From: Dysgonomonadaceae bacterium zrk40
Lineage (GTDB): Bacteria; Bacteroidota; Bacteroidia; Bacteroidales; Dysgonomonadaceae
Assembly (NCBI GenBank): GCA_016916535.1
Contig: CP070276.1
Location: 2,914,001 to 2,978,000, forward strand
Direction of reading: 5' to 3'
DNA length: 64,000 nt
The position numbers and the translations under genes are program-made. Each line of letters opens with the position of its first letter. Position 1 is the stretch's first letter. Below the pieces are notes generated by a model. The model did no database searches and was not told the DNA's origin. It saw only the letters and a program-made list of their open reading frames with translations. Shown here piece after piece: positions 19,618-28,544 of this stretch.

Positions 19618-22548
19618 TTATTTCTTTGCTTCCAGCTCTTTCTTCTGCTGTTGGTTGCGCATGATGGTGAAGGCCACCGGTGAAGCAACAAACAAGCTGG
19701 TAACAGTACCCACAACCACACCCACCAGCATGGCGAATACGAAACTTCTCACTGCGTCTCCACCGAAGAAGAGAATGCAGATGATTACCAGGATGGTGCT
19801 AAGACCGGTGTTGATGGTACGGGCCAACGTTGCGTTCATTGAGTCATTGAAGAGCTCCCTCAATCCCCGTTTGGGGTAAAGGTGCATATACTCGCGCACA
19901 CGGTCGAATACCACCACCTTGTCGTTAATCGAATAACCAACGATGGTGAGGATTGCTGCCACGAAAGTCTGGTCTATTTCCATAGAGAAGGGCATCACCT
20001 TCCAGAGAAGAGAGTAGAGGCCTATCACTGCGAAGGCATCAATGGCAAGGGCTGCCACGGTACCCAGTGAGAATGACCAGTTACGGAAGCGGGAGAGGAT
20101 GTAGAGACCCATACAAATCAGTGCAATGGTGAGCGCCAGGAAGGCGTTGCGGATCATATCCTCTGCAATGCTCGGACCCACCTTCTGTGAGCTAAGAATA
20201 TGGTCGTCTATCTCTTGTCCCGGTGTGATGAATTCCTCAAGTCCTTCACCCAGAAGACCCCGCAACTCCTGCTCCACGTTGTCACCCTCCACATCAATCA
20301 TATGATTGGTGGAGATGCGTACCTGGTTGCTGGAGCCGATGGTGATGACTCGTACCGATTCACCGAAGTATGGGGTAAGTGCATCTTGTACATCGCCCGT
20401 GCGTACCGGTTGGTCGAATCGAACAATGTAATTTCGTCCGCCGGTGAAGTCGATACCCACATTCATCCCCAGGGAGAATAGTGAGATCAGGCTGACTACC
20501 ACGAAGACGGCAATCACAATCAGGATCTTCTTGCTGTTGTGGATAAAGTCGTAACTGTATTCCTTGAAGATCGCCTTCGAGAATCCGGTGTTGAATGTAA
20601 GGTTCAGCCATTTACCTTTCGCGAGGCGGTTTTCATAAACCAGTCGGGTGATGAAGACAGCAGTGATAAAGGAGGCTGCGATACCGATGATCAGCGTGAT
20701 GGCAAACCCTCGGATGGCGCCTGCTCCAAAGAGTGCCAGGATGATACCGGTGATGATGGTGGTGAGGTTGGAGTCGAGGATCGCCGAGAAGGCATTCTTG
20801 TATCCGTCTTCCAGTGCGCGGCGCAGTGTCTTGCCGGCTGCCAGCTCCTCCTTGATGCGTTCATTGATCAGTACGTTCGCGTCGACCGCCATGGCGAGCG
20901 AGAGTATCATACCGGCGATACCGGGCAGTGTGAGCACTGCCTGGAAGGCTGCCAGTGCACCCAGGGTGAAGAAGAAGTTGAGCAGTAGTGCTCCGTTGAT
21001 CACCATGCCGGGGATGAACCCGTATAGCATGATGGTGAAGATGAAGAGCACGATCAGGGCGATGATGAAGGAGATGTATCCATCACGGATGGCTTCCTGT
21101 CCCAGTGAGGGACCTACCACATCTTCCTGTACGATACGGACACCTGCCTGCATCTTACCCGACTTGAGCACGTTCTCAAGGTCCTGTGCCTCCTGGGGTG
21201 TGAAGTTACCGGTGATGGAAGATCGTCCCCCGTCAATACGGTCGTTCACTGTGGGTGCAGAGTAGACATAACCGTCGAGCAGGATGGCAATCGACTTGCC
21301 CACCTCTGCACCGGTGATGGTAGACCAGCGACTGGCGCCGGCGGCGTTCATCGTCATGGTTACTTCCCAAGCCGATCCCTGTTGTCCCTGGTCGGCACGT
21401 GCGTTGGTCACCACATCCCCTTCCAGGGCGGGTCCACGCTTGCTGCCATCACCCTTGAGGGCAAAGAGCTGGAAATAGGTCTCCCGGGTATCAACCGGTT
21501 TGAATCCCCACTTGAATTGCACATCGGCTGGGAAAACATCTTTGTAGCGACGCAACAGGAAGTTTACCGCTGCGGTATCGAGCTTGGATACGGTACCCAC
21601 CATGGGGCCTCCCACACCGCTCATGGCGAAGTAGGGTTCGTTGAAGTACTCCACAAAACTCCTGGTGATTTGGATCTCTTCCTCTTCTTCAGAAATTTGT
21701 GAAAGTGCACTTGTCTCAGCTTCGAGGAGTGCAACCGAGTCGGCAGCTACTGTAGCTGTGGTGTCGGGAAGAGCTGAGCGTTTGGCCATGGCATATTCAG
21801 CAGAACGGGCATTCATCTCGTTGAAGAATGCACCCAGCTCATTGACATTGTAGGTCTTCCAGAACTCCAGGTTGGCGCTTCCCTGTAGAAGGTTGCGCAC
21901 ACGCTCAGGTTCTGTAATGCCGGGGAGTTCCACCAGGATGCGTTCGGCACGGTCGAGGCGCTGGATATTGGGAGCTACGACACCGAAACGGTCGATACGG
22001 GTAGCCAATACATTGAATGAGTTGTCGGCAACACTGGCAAGTTCACTGCGTAATACAGAAATGACTTCGCTGTTGCTGGCTGTGGGACTGACCCGTTCGC
22101 TCATGGTGACACTGTAAATGTTGGCCAGCCTGCCTTCGGGGTTGATTCGTTCGTAATTTTGCTGAAAAAGCGAGATAAAGTCTGCTGAACTGCCCCGACG
22201 GTTCTCCTTGATGGTTTCCGACAGTGCCTGGTTGAACTGAGGGTCGTCGGTGTTGGCCAGTGAGCTGAGCACCTGTGCGGCATTGATCTCGAGCACCACG
22301 TTCATACCGCCCTTGAGGTCAAGACCCAGTCCGATCTCTTTCTCACGCACCTGTTTCAGTGTGTAGTTCAGGTACACTTTCTCAGTAGACAATGAATCAA
22401 GATACTGATTCTTCAGTGATAAGTCTCCATTTGCGTATTGATCCGCTTTCTTGTTGTACTGCCTTCCCACCACGGTGAAGGAGAGGTAGAACAAACAGAT
22501 TGCCGTCAGGATCAAACTGAAGACTTTAATGAATCCTTGGTTTTGCAT
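19618..22548 (-). CDS. secDF: Protein translocase subunit SecDF (fused)
   Basis: This 976-residue fusion of SecD (about 1-640) and SecF (about 650-976) belongs to the inner membrane and uses the proton motive force to pull secreted proteins across via SecYEG. The SecD half has the first membrane helix, the motif GLGLDLKGGMNVVLEIN, a large periplasmic P1 region and TM helices 2-6 with AMAVDANVLINERIKEE. The SecF half has GMNVGIDFTGGRNYIV and YSINDKVVVFDRVRE. Each half contributes six membrane helices. Fused SecDF of this length is standard in Bacteroidota. The gene is monocistronic, between tRNA-Thr and the M3 peptidase. Confidence 0.97.
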   Translation of the reverse strand: MQNQGFIKVFSLILTAICLFYLSFTVVGRQYNKKADQYANGDLSLKNQYLDSLSTEKVYLNYTLKQVREKEIGLGLDLKGGMNVVLEINAAQVLSSLANTDDPQFNQALSETIKENRRGSSADFISLFQQNYERINPEGRLANIYSVTMSERVSPTASNSEVISVLRSELASVADNSFNVLATRIDRFGVVAPNIQRLDRAERILVELPGITEPERVRNLLQGSANLEFWKTYNVNELGAFFNEMNARSAEYAMAKRSALPDTTATVAADSVALLEAETSALSQISEEEEEIQITRSFVEYFNEPYFAMSGVGGPMVGTVSKLDTAAVNFLLRRYKDVFPADVQFKWGFKPVDTRETYFQLFALKGDGSKRGPALEGDVVTNARADQGQQGSAWEVTMTMNAAGASRWSTITGAEVGKSIAILLDGYVYSAPTVNDRIDGGRSSITGNFTPQEAQDLENVLKSGKMQAGVRIVQEDVVGPSLGQEAIRDGYISFIIALIVLFIFTIMLYGFIPGMVINGALLLNFFFTLGALAAFQAVLTLPGIAGMILSLAMAVDANVLINERIKEELAAGKTLRRALEDGYKNAFSAILDSNLTTIITGIILALFGAGAIRGFAITLIIGIAASFITAVFITRLVYENRLAKGKWLNLTFNTGFSKAIFKEYSYDFIHNSKKILIVIAVFVVVSLISLFSLGMNVGIDFTGGRNYIVRFDQPVRTGDVQDALTPYFGESVRVITIGSSNQVRISTNHMIDVEGDNVEQELRGLLGEGLEEFITPGQEIDDHILSSQKVGPSIAEDMIRNAFLALTIALICMGLYILSRFRNWSFSLGTVAALAIDAFAVIGLYSLLWKVMPFSMEIDQTFVAAILTIVGYSINDKVVVFDRVREYMHLYPKRGLRELFNDSMNATLARTINTGLSTILVIICILFFGGDAVRSFVFAMLVGVVVGTVTSLFVASPVAFTIMRNQQQKKELEAKK

Positions 22549-22651
22549 TTCAATATTACTTTTTGTTTACAATTTGTTAGTTTGCAGTTTGTTAACCGGT
22601 GTTTGCGAATTAAGATCCGGGCACGTAGCAGGCCCCTTCAATTTTAGCGTG

Positions 22652-22659
22652 CAAATATA
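22652..22659 (-). promoter_or_regulatory. -7 element upstream of secDF
   Basis: The minus strand reads TATATTTG, a perfect -7 match, about 104 bases before the secDF start codon. The leader between them contains no recognised structure. Confidence 0.5.
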
Positions 22660-22683
22660 CGTTTTTTTTATCTTTTTAAGAAC

Positions 22684-22724
22684 AATATCGCCGGATTATT
22701 TTCTGAGAGCTAATCCGGCGATAT
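22684..22724 (-). terminator. Terminator-like hairpin after the M3 peptidase gene
   Basis: ATATCGCCGGATTA and its complement TAATCCGGCGATAT form a 14-bp perfect stem with a 12-base loop, 24 bases after the peptidase stop. The T tract beyond it on the minus strand is weak (TTGTTCTT). Confidence 0.65.
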
Positions 22725-22747
22725 GTTTGGTTGTAATGCTTGGCTGC

Positions 22748-24865
22748 TTATTCAATAAATCCTCTGTTCTTTAAGAGGTAAACCGGATCTGGTTCTGCAC
22801 CGCGGAACTTCTTGTAGAGCTCCATCGGATCAGCAGTGTTCCCTTTTGAGAGTACATGCTCACGGAAGAGGCGAGCTGTCTCCTGGTCAAAGATCCCTTT
22901 CTCTGCGAAGGCCTGGAAAGCGTCGGCGTCCAGCACTTCCGACCAGAGATAGCTGTAATAGCCGGATGCATATCCTTCCGGACTGCTGAAGATATGGGAA
23001 TAGTAGGTGCTCTTGTAGCGGGGAATGATTTGGTCGATCAGTCCGATCTTATCCATGGATGCTTCTTCGAAGGTGTTCACGTCATATGTCTGCTCTTCTG
23101 TTTGGGTGTGGTAATCCATGTCGAGCAACGCTGCTGCTACGAATTCGGCAGTAGTGAAGCCCATGTTGAACTTGCCTGCAGCTACGATCTTTTCGATCAG
23201 CTCGTCGGGTATCACCTCGCCGGTTTCGTAATGCTTCGCATACATCTTCAGTACTTCCGGCTTGAAAGCCCAGTGCTCCATAATTTGCGAGGGGAGTTCT
23301 ACGAAGTCGCGCGCAACGCTGGTGCCTGAAAGACCTTGATAGGTCACCTTCGACAACATGCCATGCAGGGCATGACCAAACTCATGGAAGAGGGTCTCCA
23401 CGTCATCTAAAGAGAGAAGTGAGGGGGTATCGGCCAGTGGCTTGGTGAAGTTACCCACGTTGTAGATGATGGGGCGGATGTCTTCTCCATCGCGGGTGGT
23501 CTGCTGGCGGAAGCTGCTCATCCAGGCACCGGCACGCTTGCTGGCACGGGGGAAGTAATCAGTGTAGAAGAGGGCAACGTGAGAACCATCGGCATCGGTC
23601 ACCTCATAGGTCGCAACCTCGGGATTGTAAACCGGGATGTTGTCCAGTTTCTTGAAGTTGAGTCCCCACAGCTTGTTGGCGACCATGAAGACACCTTCAC
23701 GCACGTTCTCCATCTTAAAGTAGGGGCGCAGCTCCTCTTCATTCAGGTTGTACTTCTCCTGACGCAGCTTCTCGGTGTAGTACCACCAGTCCCATGAGGC
23801 CAGCTCTATGTTGGCACCTTCGCGATCGGCGATGGCCTGCAGCTCGGCTGCCTCTTTCTTGGCCTGGGGAAGGGCATACGCCCATACGTCATTCAGCAGC
23901 TTGTAGACATTCTCCTCGTTCTTGGCCATCCGCTCTTCCAGTGCATAAGCAGCGAAGTTTTTGAAACCAAGAAGCTTGGAACGTTCCAAGCGCAGGTTCA
24001 CGATTTCGTTGATCAAGTTCTTGTTGTCGAACTCGTTGTCGTTGTTGGCACGAAGGTACATTGCCTTGTAAAGCTCTTCACGCAGGTCGCGGTTGTCGGC
24101 GTATTGCAGGAAGGGGATCCAGCTGGGTTTGTGCAGCGTGAAGACCCATTTGCCTTCCTCGCCGGCAGTGGTTGCGGCTTCGGCCGCCGCGCTGATCACG
24201 CTCTGGGGCAGTCCGGCAAGGTCTGCTTCGTTGTCGATTACCAGTTTGTAGTTGTTTGTCTCCGCCAGCACGTTGTTGTTGAACTGGATGGTGAGCGCGG
24301 AGAGCTGCTTGTTGATCTCTCGTAGCCGTTCCTTACCCGCTTCGTCGAGCATGATGCCAGACCGAACGAAACTCTTGTAGTTCTGCTCCAGCAGACGGAA
24401 CTGCTCCGGGGTGAGATCCAGTGAGCCAGCATTATCGTAGAGTGTTTTAATCCGTTCGAATAACTTTTCATTCAGACTGATGTTGTCGCCGTGGGATGTA
24501 AGCTTGGGCGACATCTCGGCCTTGATCTGCTGCATCTCCTCGTTGGTGTCAGTGCCTTCCAGGCCGTAGAAGACCGACGAAACCCTGTCCAGCACAGCTC
24601 CGCTGTTGTCGAGAGCCAGGATGGTGTTCTCGAAGGTAGGTGCATCGGGATTGTTGACAATAGCGTCAATCTCCTCAACCTGTTGAGCCATGCCGGCTTC
24701 AAAGGCGGGGACATAATCCTCAACCGTGATCTGGTCAAACGGGGGTGCACCATAGGGGGTGTCGAACTCACTCAGGAAGATGGCTCCTTTCTCGGTGGCT
24801 TTTTCCTGGTTGTTACATGCCAGTAATGTCATACTTGCTAATGTGATTAATAGTACTTTTTTCAT
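22748..24865 (-). CDS. dcp: M3 family metallopeptidase, Dcp-like lipoprotein
   Basis: This 705-residue zinc peptidase resembles peptidyl-dipeptidase Dcp and oligopeptidase A. The zinc-binding motif HEFGH is at about 493-497 in LFHEFGHALHGMLSK, with the distal Glu ligand in the helix after GTSVARDFVELPSQ. The N-terminus MKKVLLITLASMTLLACNN is a lipoprotein signal with Cys17 as the acylation site, so the enzyme is predicted to be membrane-anchored and extracytoplasmic, unlike the cytosolic E. coli Dcp. It would remove dipeptides from the C-termini of peptides in a protein- or peptide-using organism. It is monocistronic with its own -7 element and hairpin. Confidence 0.93.
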   Translation of the reverse strand: MKKVLLITLASMTLLACNNQEKATEKGAIFLSEFDTPYGAPPFDQITVEDYVPAFEAGMAQQVEEIDAIVNNPDAPTFENTILALDNSGAVLDRVSSVFYGLEGTDTNEEMQQIKAEMSPKLTSHGDNISLNEKLFERIKTLYDNAGSLDLTPEQFRLLEQNYKSFVRSGIMLDEAGKERLREINKQLSALTIQFNNNVLAETNNYKLVIDNEADLAGLPQSVISAAAEAATTAGEEGKWVFTLHKPSWIPFLQYADNRDLREELYKAMYLRANNDNEFDNKNLINEIVNLRLERSKLLGFKNFAAYALEERMAKNEENVYKLLNDVWAYALPQAKKEAAELQAIADREGANIELASWDWWYYTEKLRQEKYNLNEEELRPYFKMENVREGVFMVANKLWGLNFKKLDNIPVYNPEVATYEVTDADGSHVALFYTDYFPRASKRAGAWMSSFRQQTTRDGEDIRPIIYNVGNFTKPLADTPSLLSLDDVETLFHEFGHALHGMLSKVTYQGLSGTSVARDFVELPSQIMEHWAFKPEVLKMYAKHYETGEVIPDELIEKIVAAGKFNMGFTTAEFVAAALLDMDYHTQTEEQTYDVNTFEEASMDKIGLIDQIIPRYKSTYYSHIFSSPEGYASGYYSYLWSEVLDADAFQAFAEKGIFDQETARLFREHVLSKGNTADPMELYKKFRGAEPDPVYLLKNRGFIE

Positions 24866-24914
24866 ACGATTTATTGATTGCTTTCTTTGGTGAATGGTTC
24901 TTGGTTGTTATATG

Positions 24915-24922
24915 CAAAGATA
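24915..24922 (-). promoter_or_regulatory. -7 element upstream of the M3 peptidase
   Basis: The minus strand reads TATCTTTG, a perfect -7 match, 50 bases before the start codon. Confidence 0.6.
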
Positions 24923-25070
24923 GCTATTTTTCTTTTTGGACGAATTATAATCAACACAAAATCAGGGTATGTTTTGTTTGTTGACAGCTATCAGATCATC
25001 CACTGTTTATAAAAAATGTTAAATAATATGCGTTTCCTCTTGTTTACATTCCGCATCGGTAAAAAGTGAT

Positions 25071-25078
25071 TATATTTG
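25071..25078 (+). promoter_or_regulatory. -7 element upstream of the SPFH gene
   Basis: TATATTTG is a perfect -7 match ending 33 bases before the SPFH start codon. A -33 element is not clear. Confidence 0.6.
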
Positions 25079-25111
25079 TGATATCATAATAATATCATTA
25101 TAAATCCGATT

Positions 25112-26053
25112 ATGGAGACAAAAGAGTTCAGTTTTAAAGGTGCTAAAGTGAATGGTTTTTTGATGTTGTTCCTAATGTTGTTGCTTTTAGGGGTGAATGC
25201 ATGGTTGTATACCCAACCTCTCTGGGGTATCATTTCCGGTATTGTGTTGTCGTTCGTCTGGCTGATCATGCTGGCCGGTTTTACCAAACTGGAGCCGAAT
25301 GAGTCTGTTGTCATGATCTTCTTTGGAAAGTACAAGGGGGTTTTGAAGGATACCGGTTTCTTCTGGGTGCATCCCTTTATGACCAAGAAGAAGCTTTCAA
25401 TGCGGGCACGCAACCTGAACGTGAATCCAATCAAGGTAAACGACAAGGTGGGTAACCCGGTACTGATTGGCCTGGTACTGGTCTGGAAGTTGAAGGATAC
25501 CTACAAGGCGATGTTCGAGATCGATGCACAAACCATGGCCTCCTCCAAACCGGCCAAGGAGGGAGTTCCGACCTATTCGGTGAGCAAACAGATGGATGCC
25601 TTTGAGAACTTCGTCTCTGTGCAGAGCGATGCAGCACTAAGACAGGTAGCAGGTCAGTATGCCTACGACAACAACGTGGTGTCGGACAACGAGCTCACCC
25701 TTCGTTCCGGTGGCGATGAGATCAATGAGGATCTGCTGAAGGAGCTGAACATCAGGCTCGACATGGCGGGCATCGAGATCGTGGAGGCACGCATTAATTA
25801 TCTCGCCTATGCTCCCGAGATTGCTGCTGTGATGTTGCGGCGCCAGCAGGCGGAAGCGATCATTTCCGCCCGCGAGAAGATTGTGGAAGGAGCAGTGACA
25901 ATGGTGAAGATGGCACTCGACCGAATCGAGGATGAGAGCATCGTGGAGCTCGACAGTGACAAGAAAGCTGCAATGGTGAGCAACCTCCTGGTGGTACTCT
26001 GTGCCGACGAAGCTGCACAGCCGGTACTGAACACAGGTTCGTTGTACCAATAA
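25112..26053 (+). CDS. SPFH/Band 7 domain membrane protein
   Basis: This 313-residue protein begins with a hydrophobic hairpin or pair of helices (about 15-55: GFLMLFLMLLLLGVNAW and a second segment ending near FTKLEP). An SPFH domain follows (about 60-250) with NESVVMIFFGKYKGVLKDTGFFW at its start. The C-terminal part is helical and includes VMLRRQQAEAIISAREKIVEGA. SPFH proteins form large membrane-associated rings that organise membrane domains or regulate proteases. The 53-residue ribbon-helix-helix-like gene follows 20 bases later, a pairing seen in other bacteria in which this SPFH subtype is next to an Arc-like protein. Confidence 0.9.
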   Translation: METKEFSFKGAKVNGFLMLFLMLLLLGVNAWLYTQPLWGIISGIVLSFVWLIMLAGFTKLEPNESVVMIFFGKYKGVLKDTGFFWVHPFMTKKKLSMRARNLNVNPIKVNDKVGNPVLIGLVLVWKLKDTYKAMFEIDAQTMASSKPAKEGVPTYSVSKQMDAFENFVSVQSDAALRQVAGQYAYDNNVVSDNELTLRSGGDEINEDLLKELNIRLDMAGIEIVEARINYLAYAPEIAAVMLRRQQAEAIISAREKIVEGAVTMVKMALDRIEDESIVELDSDKKAAMVSNLLVVLCADEAAQPVLNTGSLYQ

Positions 26054-26073
26054 TCAAACAAAGGAGCGAATGA

Positions 26074-26235
26074 ATGCCTAAGAAGGAGAAAACAACAAAG
26101 AATTTTGCCCTGCGACTCGATGCAGATACCATGGCAGCCCTAGAGAAGTGGGCTGCCGATGAGTTCCGCAGCGTGAACGGACAGATTCAGTGGATACTGG
26201 ATCAGGCGCTCAAGAAAAGAGGACGCGTGAAGTAA
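26074..26235 (+). CDS. Small Arc/ribbon-helix-helix-like protein
   Basis: This 53-residue basic protein is preceded by a clear AAAGGAG ribosome site eight to nine bases before the ATG. The segment NFALRLDADTMAALEKWAAD fits a ribbon-helix-helix domain (one beta strand followed by two helices, FRSVNGQIQWILDQAL). Such domains bind DNA as dimers. It lies 20 bases after the SPFH gene and is followed by a terminator, so the two form a two-gene operon. It might repress this operon or act with the SPFH protein; the sequence does not say. No toxin gene is adjacent. Confidence 0.85.
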   Translation: MPKKEKTTKNFALRLDADTMAALEKWAADEFRSVNGQIQWILDQALKKRGRVK

Positions 26236-26308
26236 AATATTAAATTGGAAACTTCATTTACATATTTACCTTCTGAGAGATGCAGATCAGAGGTATTGTG
26301 TATTGAAC

Positions 26309-26342
26309 GAGGGTGTATTCACATTGTGATACATCCTCTTTT
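26309..26342 (+). terminator. Terminator of the SPFH/Arc-like operon
   Basis: The arms GAGGGTGTAT and ATACATCCTC, with an inner CACA/TGTG extension after a one-base bulge, are followed by TTTT. It ends the two-gene operon 74 bases after its last stop codon. Confidence 0.75.
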
Positions 26343-26349
26343 GCATTAT

Positions 26350-26417
26350 TTAACTATGCGATTTAGTTAAATAACTATATTGAGTAGTTTTACAACTAAA
26401 AATGTTAGTTATATTTG
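26350..26417 (+). promoter_or_regulatory. Promoter and operator-like dyads of the BlaI/M56 operon
   Basis: TATATTTG at 26410-26417 is a perfect -7 element 27 bases before the blaI-type start codon. Directly overlapping it is the dyad AACTAA-5-TTAGTT (26394-26399 and 26405-26410). Upstream are TTAACTA-7-TAGTTAA (26350-26356, 26364-26370) and TAGTTA-2-TAACTA (26364-26377), so the half-site TAGTTA or its complement recurs at least four times. BlaI/MecI repressors bind such dyads over their own promoters, so autorepression is the natural reading. Confidence 0.65.
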
Positions 26418-26444
26418 CGGCATTGATTATAAAAGTGGAGTATA

Positions 26445-26813
26445 ATGAAAGAATTGACAGCAAAAGAGGAAGAGGTGATGCGTTATTTTTGGGACAAGGG
26501 GAGGTTGTTTGTGAAACAGCTCCTGGAGTTGTATCCCGATCCAAAACCACATTTCAACACACTATCCACCTACGTGCGTTCACTCGAGGAGAAGGGTTTT
26601 TTATCACATGAGTCGTTTGGTACAACTTATCGTTATTTCAAGGTGATCAGTGAAGATGAGTATCGCAATGGCACGCTGAAAAATGTGGTGAAAAAGTACT
26701 TCGGTAACTCATACCTGAGTGTGGTCTCATCGCTGATCAAGGAGCAGGATCTCACTGTGACAGAGGTTAGAGAGTTGTTGGATGAAGTGGAGAAGTTGCA
26801 CAATAAACAGTGA
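26445..26813 (+). CDS. BlaI/MecI/CopY family transcriptional repressor
   Basis: This 122-residue winged-helix protein begins MKELTAKEEEVMRYFWDKG, the family's first helix. The recognition region is KPHFNTLSTYVRSLEEKGFLSHE, followed by the wing and a C-terminal dimerisation helix bundle (SSLIKEQDLTVTEVRELLDEVEKL). In the Bla/Mec systems the repressor is cleaved when a membrane M56 protease senses a ligand. Exactly such a protease gene follows, its GTG or ATG start overlapping or adjoining this stop codon. The operator-like dyads upstream fit autoregulation. The regulated target beyond this operon is unknown; no beta-lactamase lies nearby. Confidence 0.93.
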   Translation: MKELTAKEEEVMRYFWDKGRLFVKQLLELYPDPKPHFNTLSTYVRSLEEKGFLSHESFGTTYRYFKVISEDEYRNGTLKNVVKKYFGNSYLSVVSSLIKEQDLTVTEVRELLDEVEKLHNKQ

Positions 26814-26818
26814 TTGCC

Positions 26819-28369
26819 ATGGAAAATCTTCTCTATTATTTGCTTCGTGCATCAGTTTCAATGGTCCTTTTTTATAGTTTCTACAAACTGTTTTTCGGTA
26901 AAAACACCTTCCACGCTATCAATCGTTTCGTGTTGATTGCGCTAGTGCTGTTAACAGTTCTGCTTCCATTGTTCCGATTCAATTTACTCCCTGAATTGAG
27001 CAGAATGACTATTTCTGATCATCCAACGTGGGATTTGTCAAACATTCCCATAACCGAGTTTTCAAGTATGACAGCGACACAGCCGATGTTCCCCTGGAGA
27101 ACGTTGCTTCTTGTTGTTTTTGTGGTTGGTTTTTTGTTTGCTGTTTTGCGTTATCTGATTGGATTTTTACAGATCATCGGTATTATTCGGAATTCGCACA
27201 AAGTAAAATTGTATGATGGTTCAACTCTCTGTTTGAGTGCCAGAGAGATTGCACCCTTCAGTTGGGTGAATTATGTTGTACTCCACTGTAAAGATATCCC
27301 GGAGGAGAATCGGGCAATCATTCAACATGAACAGGCGCATATACATTTAAAACATTCATTCGATATGCTATTTATAGACCTGTTCACCTCATTTTTCTGG
27401 TTCAACCCTTTTTCCTGGTTGTTGCGCCGTGAGATACGGTCGGTGCATGAATATCAAGCAGATGCGCAAGTGCTTAATGAAGGTGTCGAAATGAAACAAT
27501 ATCAACTACTATTAATCCGCAAGAGCGTGGGTGAACAAAAGTTTGCACTGGCAAACAATTTCCGTCAGCGCGATTTGCACAAAAGAATTCAGATGATGAT
27601 GAAACAGAAAAGTGACAAACAGACGAAATGGAGTTATGTGGCAGCATTCCCCCTGTTGTTCCTGGTAATGGTCGCACTCTCCGTTCCGAAATTAAATGCA
27701 AGTATTCCCGATAAAGCAATTGAGAAATCACATGAGAAAGCAGTGAAGGAAGGTGAATCAATTATTCTGTCGGAAGATTTTGTTGAATTCTCCAATGGTT
27801 CTCTTGAATTGGGGAAGGTGAGAATTGTAGCAAAAGACTCAATTTCAGTATCGGGTAAAGTGAGAGATCAGGCAGACTCAACCCATACCCAGGAGATTGA
27901 GATCGAGCATACAAAAATGGAGGATGTGAAAGTGATCGGATATGGATTGATGAATCAGAAAGATCCGATTTCAATTGTCTCGGTTGATGGAGAAGGTGCT
28001 CAACCGCTATACATTCTGGATGGCGAAGAAGTTGAGTCGGTCAGTGAAATAAACCCTGACCTGATTCAGGCAATTGAGGTGCTCAAAGATTATGCTGCTA
28101 CTGAGAAATTTGGCGAAAGAGGCAAAGAGGGTGTCATCATCATCACTACAAAAAAAGATGTGAAAAAGACATTTGACTTCAATGATGAAAATAATCCGCT
28201 TTTGATTCTGGATGGTGTGATTCAGGATGCTGCATTTGAACTGAATTCCGTTTCACCCGATGAGATTGAGTCGATAGAAGTGCTCAAGGGAAATTCTGCA
28301 GTGAAACTCTATGGTGAGAAAGGGAAGAATGGTGTCATCCTGATTCACCGTAAGAAAAAGGTCGAATGA
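26819..28369 (+). CDS. M56 (BlaR1-like) membrane metallopeptidase with two SusC-plug-like C-terminal modules
   Basis: The protein is 516 residues from ATG 26819; a GTG at 26810 overlapping the blaI stop is an alternative. Membrane helices lie at about 3-25, 34-52 and 95-118, and a fourth at about 275-293. The zinc motif HEQAH is at about 170-174 with the second motif HEYQAD about 40 residues later, as in BlaR1. Instead of a penicillin-binding sensor domain, the extracytoplasmic C-terminus has two related modules. One contains LYILDGEEVESVSEI...AIEVLKD...GKEGVIIITTK. The other contains LLILDGVIQDAAFEL...SIEVLKG...GKNGVILIHRK. These resemble the plug-domain end of SusC/TonB-dependent receptors. 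The protein would sense an envelope signal and trigger cleavage of the BlaI-type repressor. Confidence 0.88.
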   Translation: MENLLYYLLRASVSMVLFYSFYKLFFGKNTFHAINRFVLIALVLLTVLLPLFRFNLLPELSRMTISDHPTWDLSNIPITEFSSMTATQPMFPWRTLLLVVFVVGFLFAVLRYLIGFLQIIGIIRNSHKVKLYDGSTLCLSAREIAPFSWVNYVVLHCKDIPEENRAIIQHEQAHIHLKHSFDMLFIDLFTSFFWFNPFSWLLRREIRSVHEYQADAQVLNEGVEMKQYQLLLIRKSVGEQKFALANNFRQRDLHKRIQMMMKQKSDKQTKWSYVAAFPLLFLVMVALSVPKLNASIPDKAIEKSHEKAVKEGESIILSEDFVEFSNGSLELGKVRIVAKDSISVSGKVRDQADSTHTQEIEIEHTKMEDVKVIGYGLMNQKDPISIVSVDGEGAQPLYILDGEEVESVSEINPDLIQAIEVLKDYAATEKFGERGKEGVIIITTKKDVKKTFDFNDENNPLLILDGVIQDAAFELNSVSPDEIESIEVLKGNSAVKLYGEKGKNGVILIHRKKKVE

Positions 28370-28431
28370 TGTAGTAGGTTGCCGATGAGTTCTGCAACCC
28401 CATTGCAGGACTTTGCAGGGACTTTGGCTGG

Positions 28432-28481
28432 TATCCCCTCATTATCCCCTCATACTTTCATGAGGAGATAATGAGGGGATA
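28432..28481. repeat. Long palindrome built from tandem 11-mers between convergent genes
   Basis: TATCCCCTCAT occurs twice in tandem (28432-28453). After a six-base loop the inverse ATGAGGAGATA and ATGAGGGGATA follow (28460-28481). The whole is a 22-bp stem with one mismatch. It lies between the convergent M56 and metallo-beta-lactamase-fold genes, so it can work as a bidirectional transcription end, although no T tract follows it on either strand. Confidence 0.8.
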
Positions 28482-28544
28482 ACGAATGTAGATAGGCCGA
28501 ATCCTTGCCAAGAATAGGTGGATTACGCACAGCTCAAGAGGATG

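Noticed and set aside
26074-26235. Toxin-antitoxin system
   Set aside because: The Arc-like protein could be an antitoxin by fold, but the only partner in the operon is an SPFH protein; no toxin gene is present.
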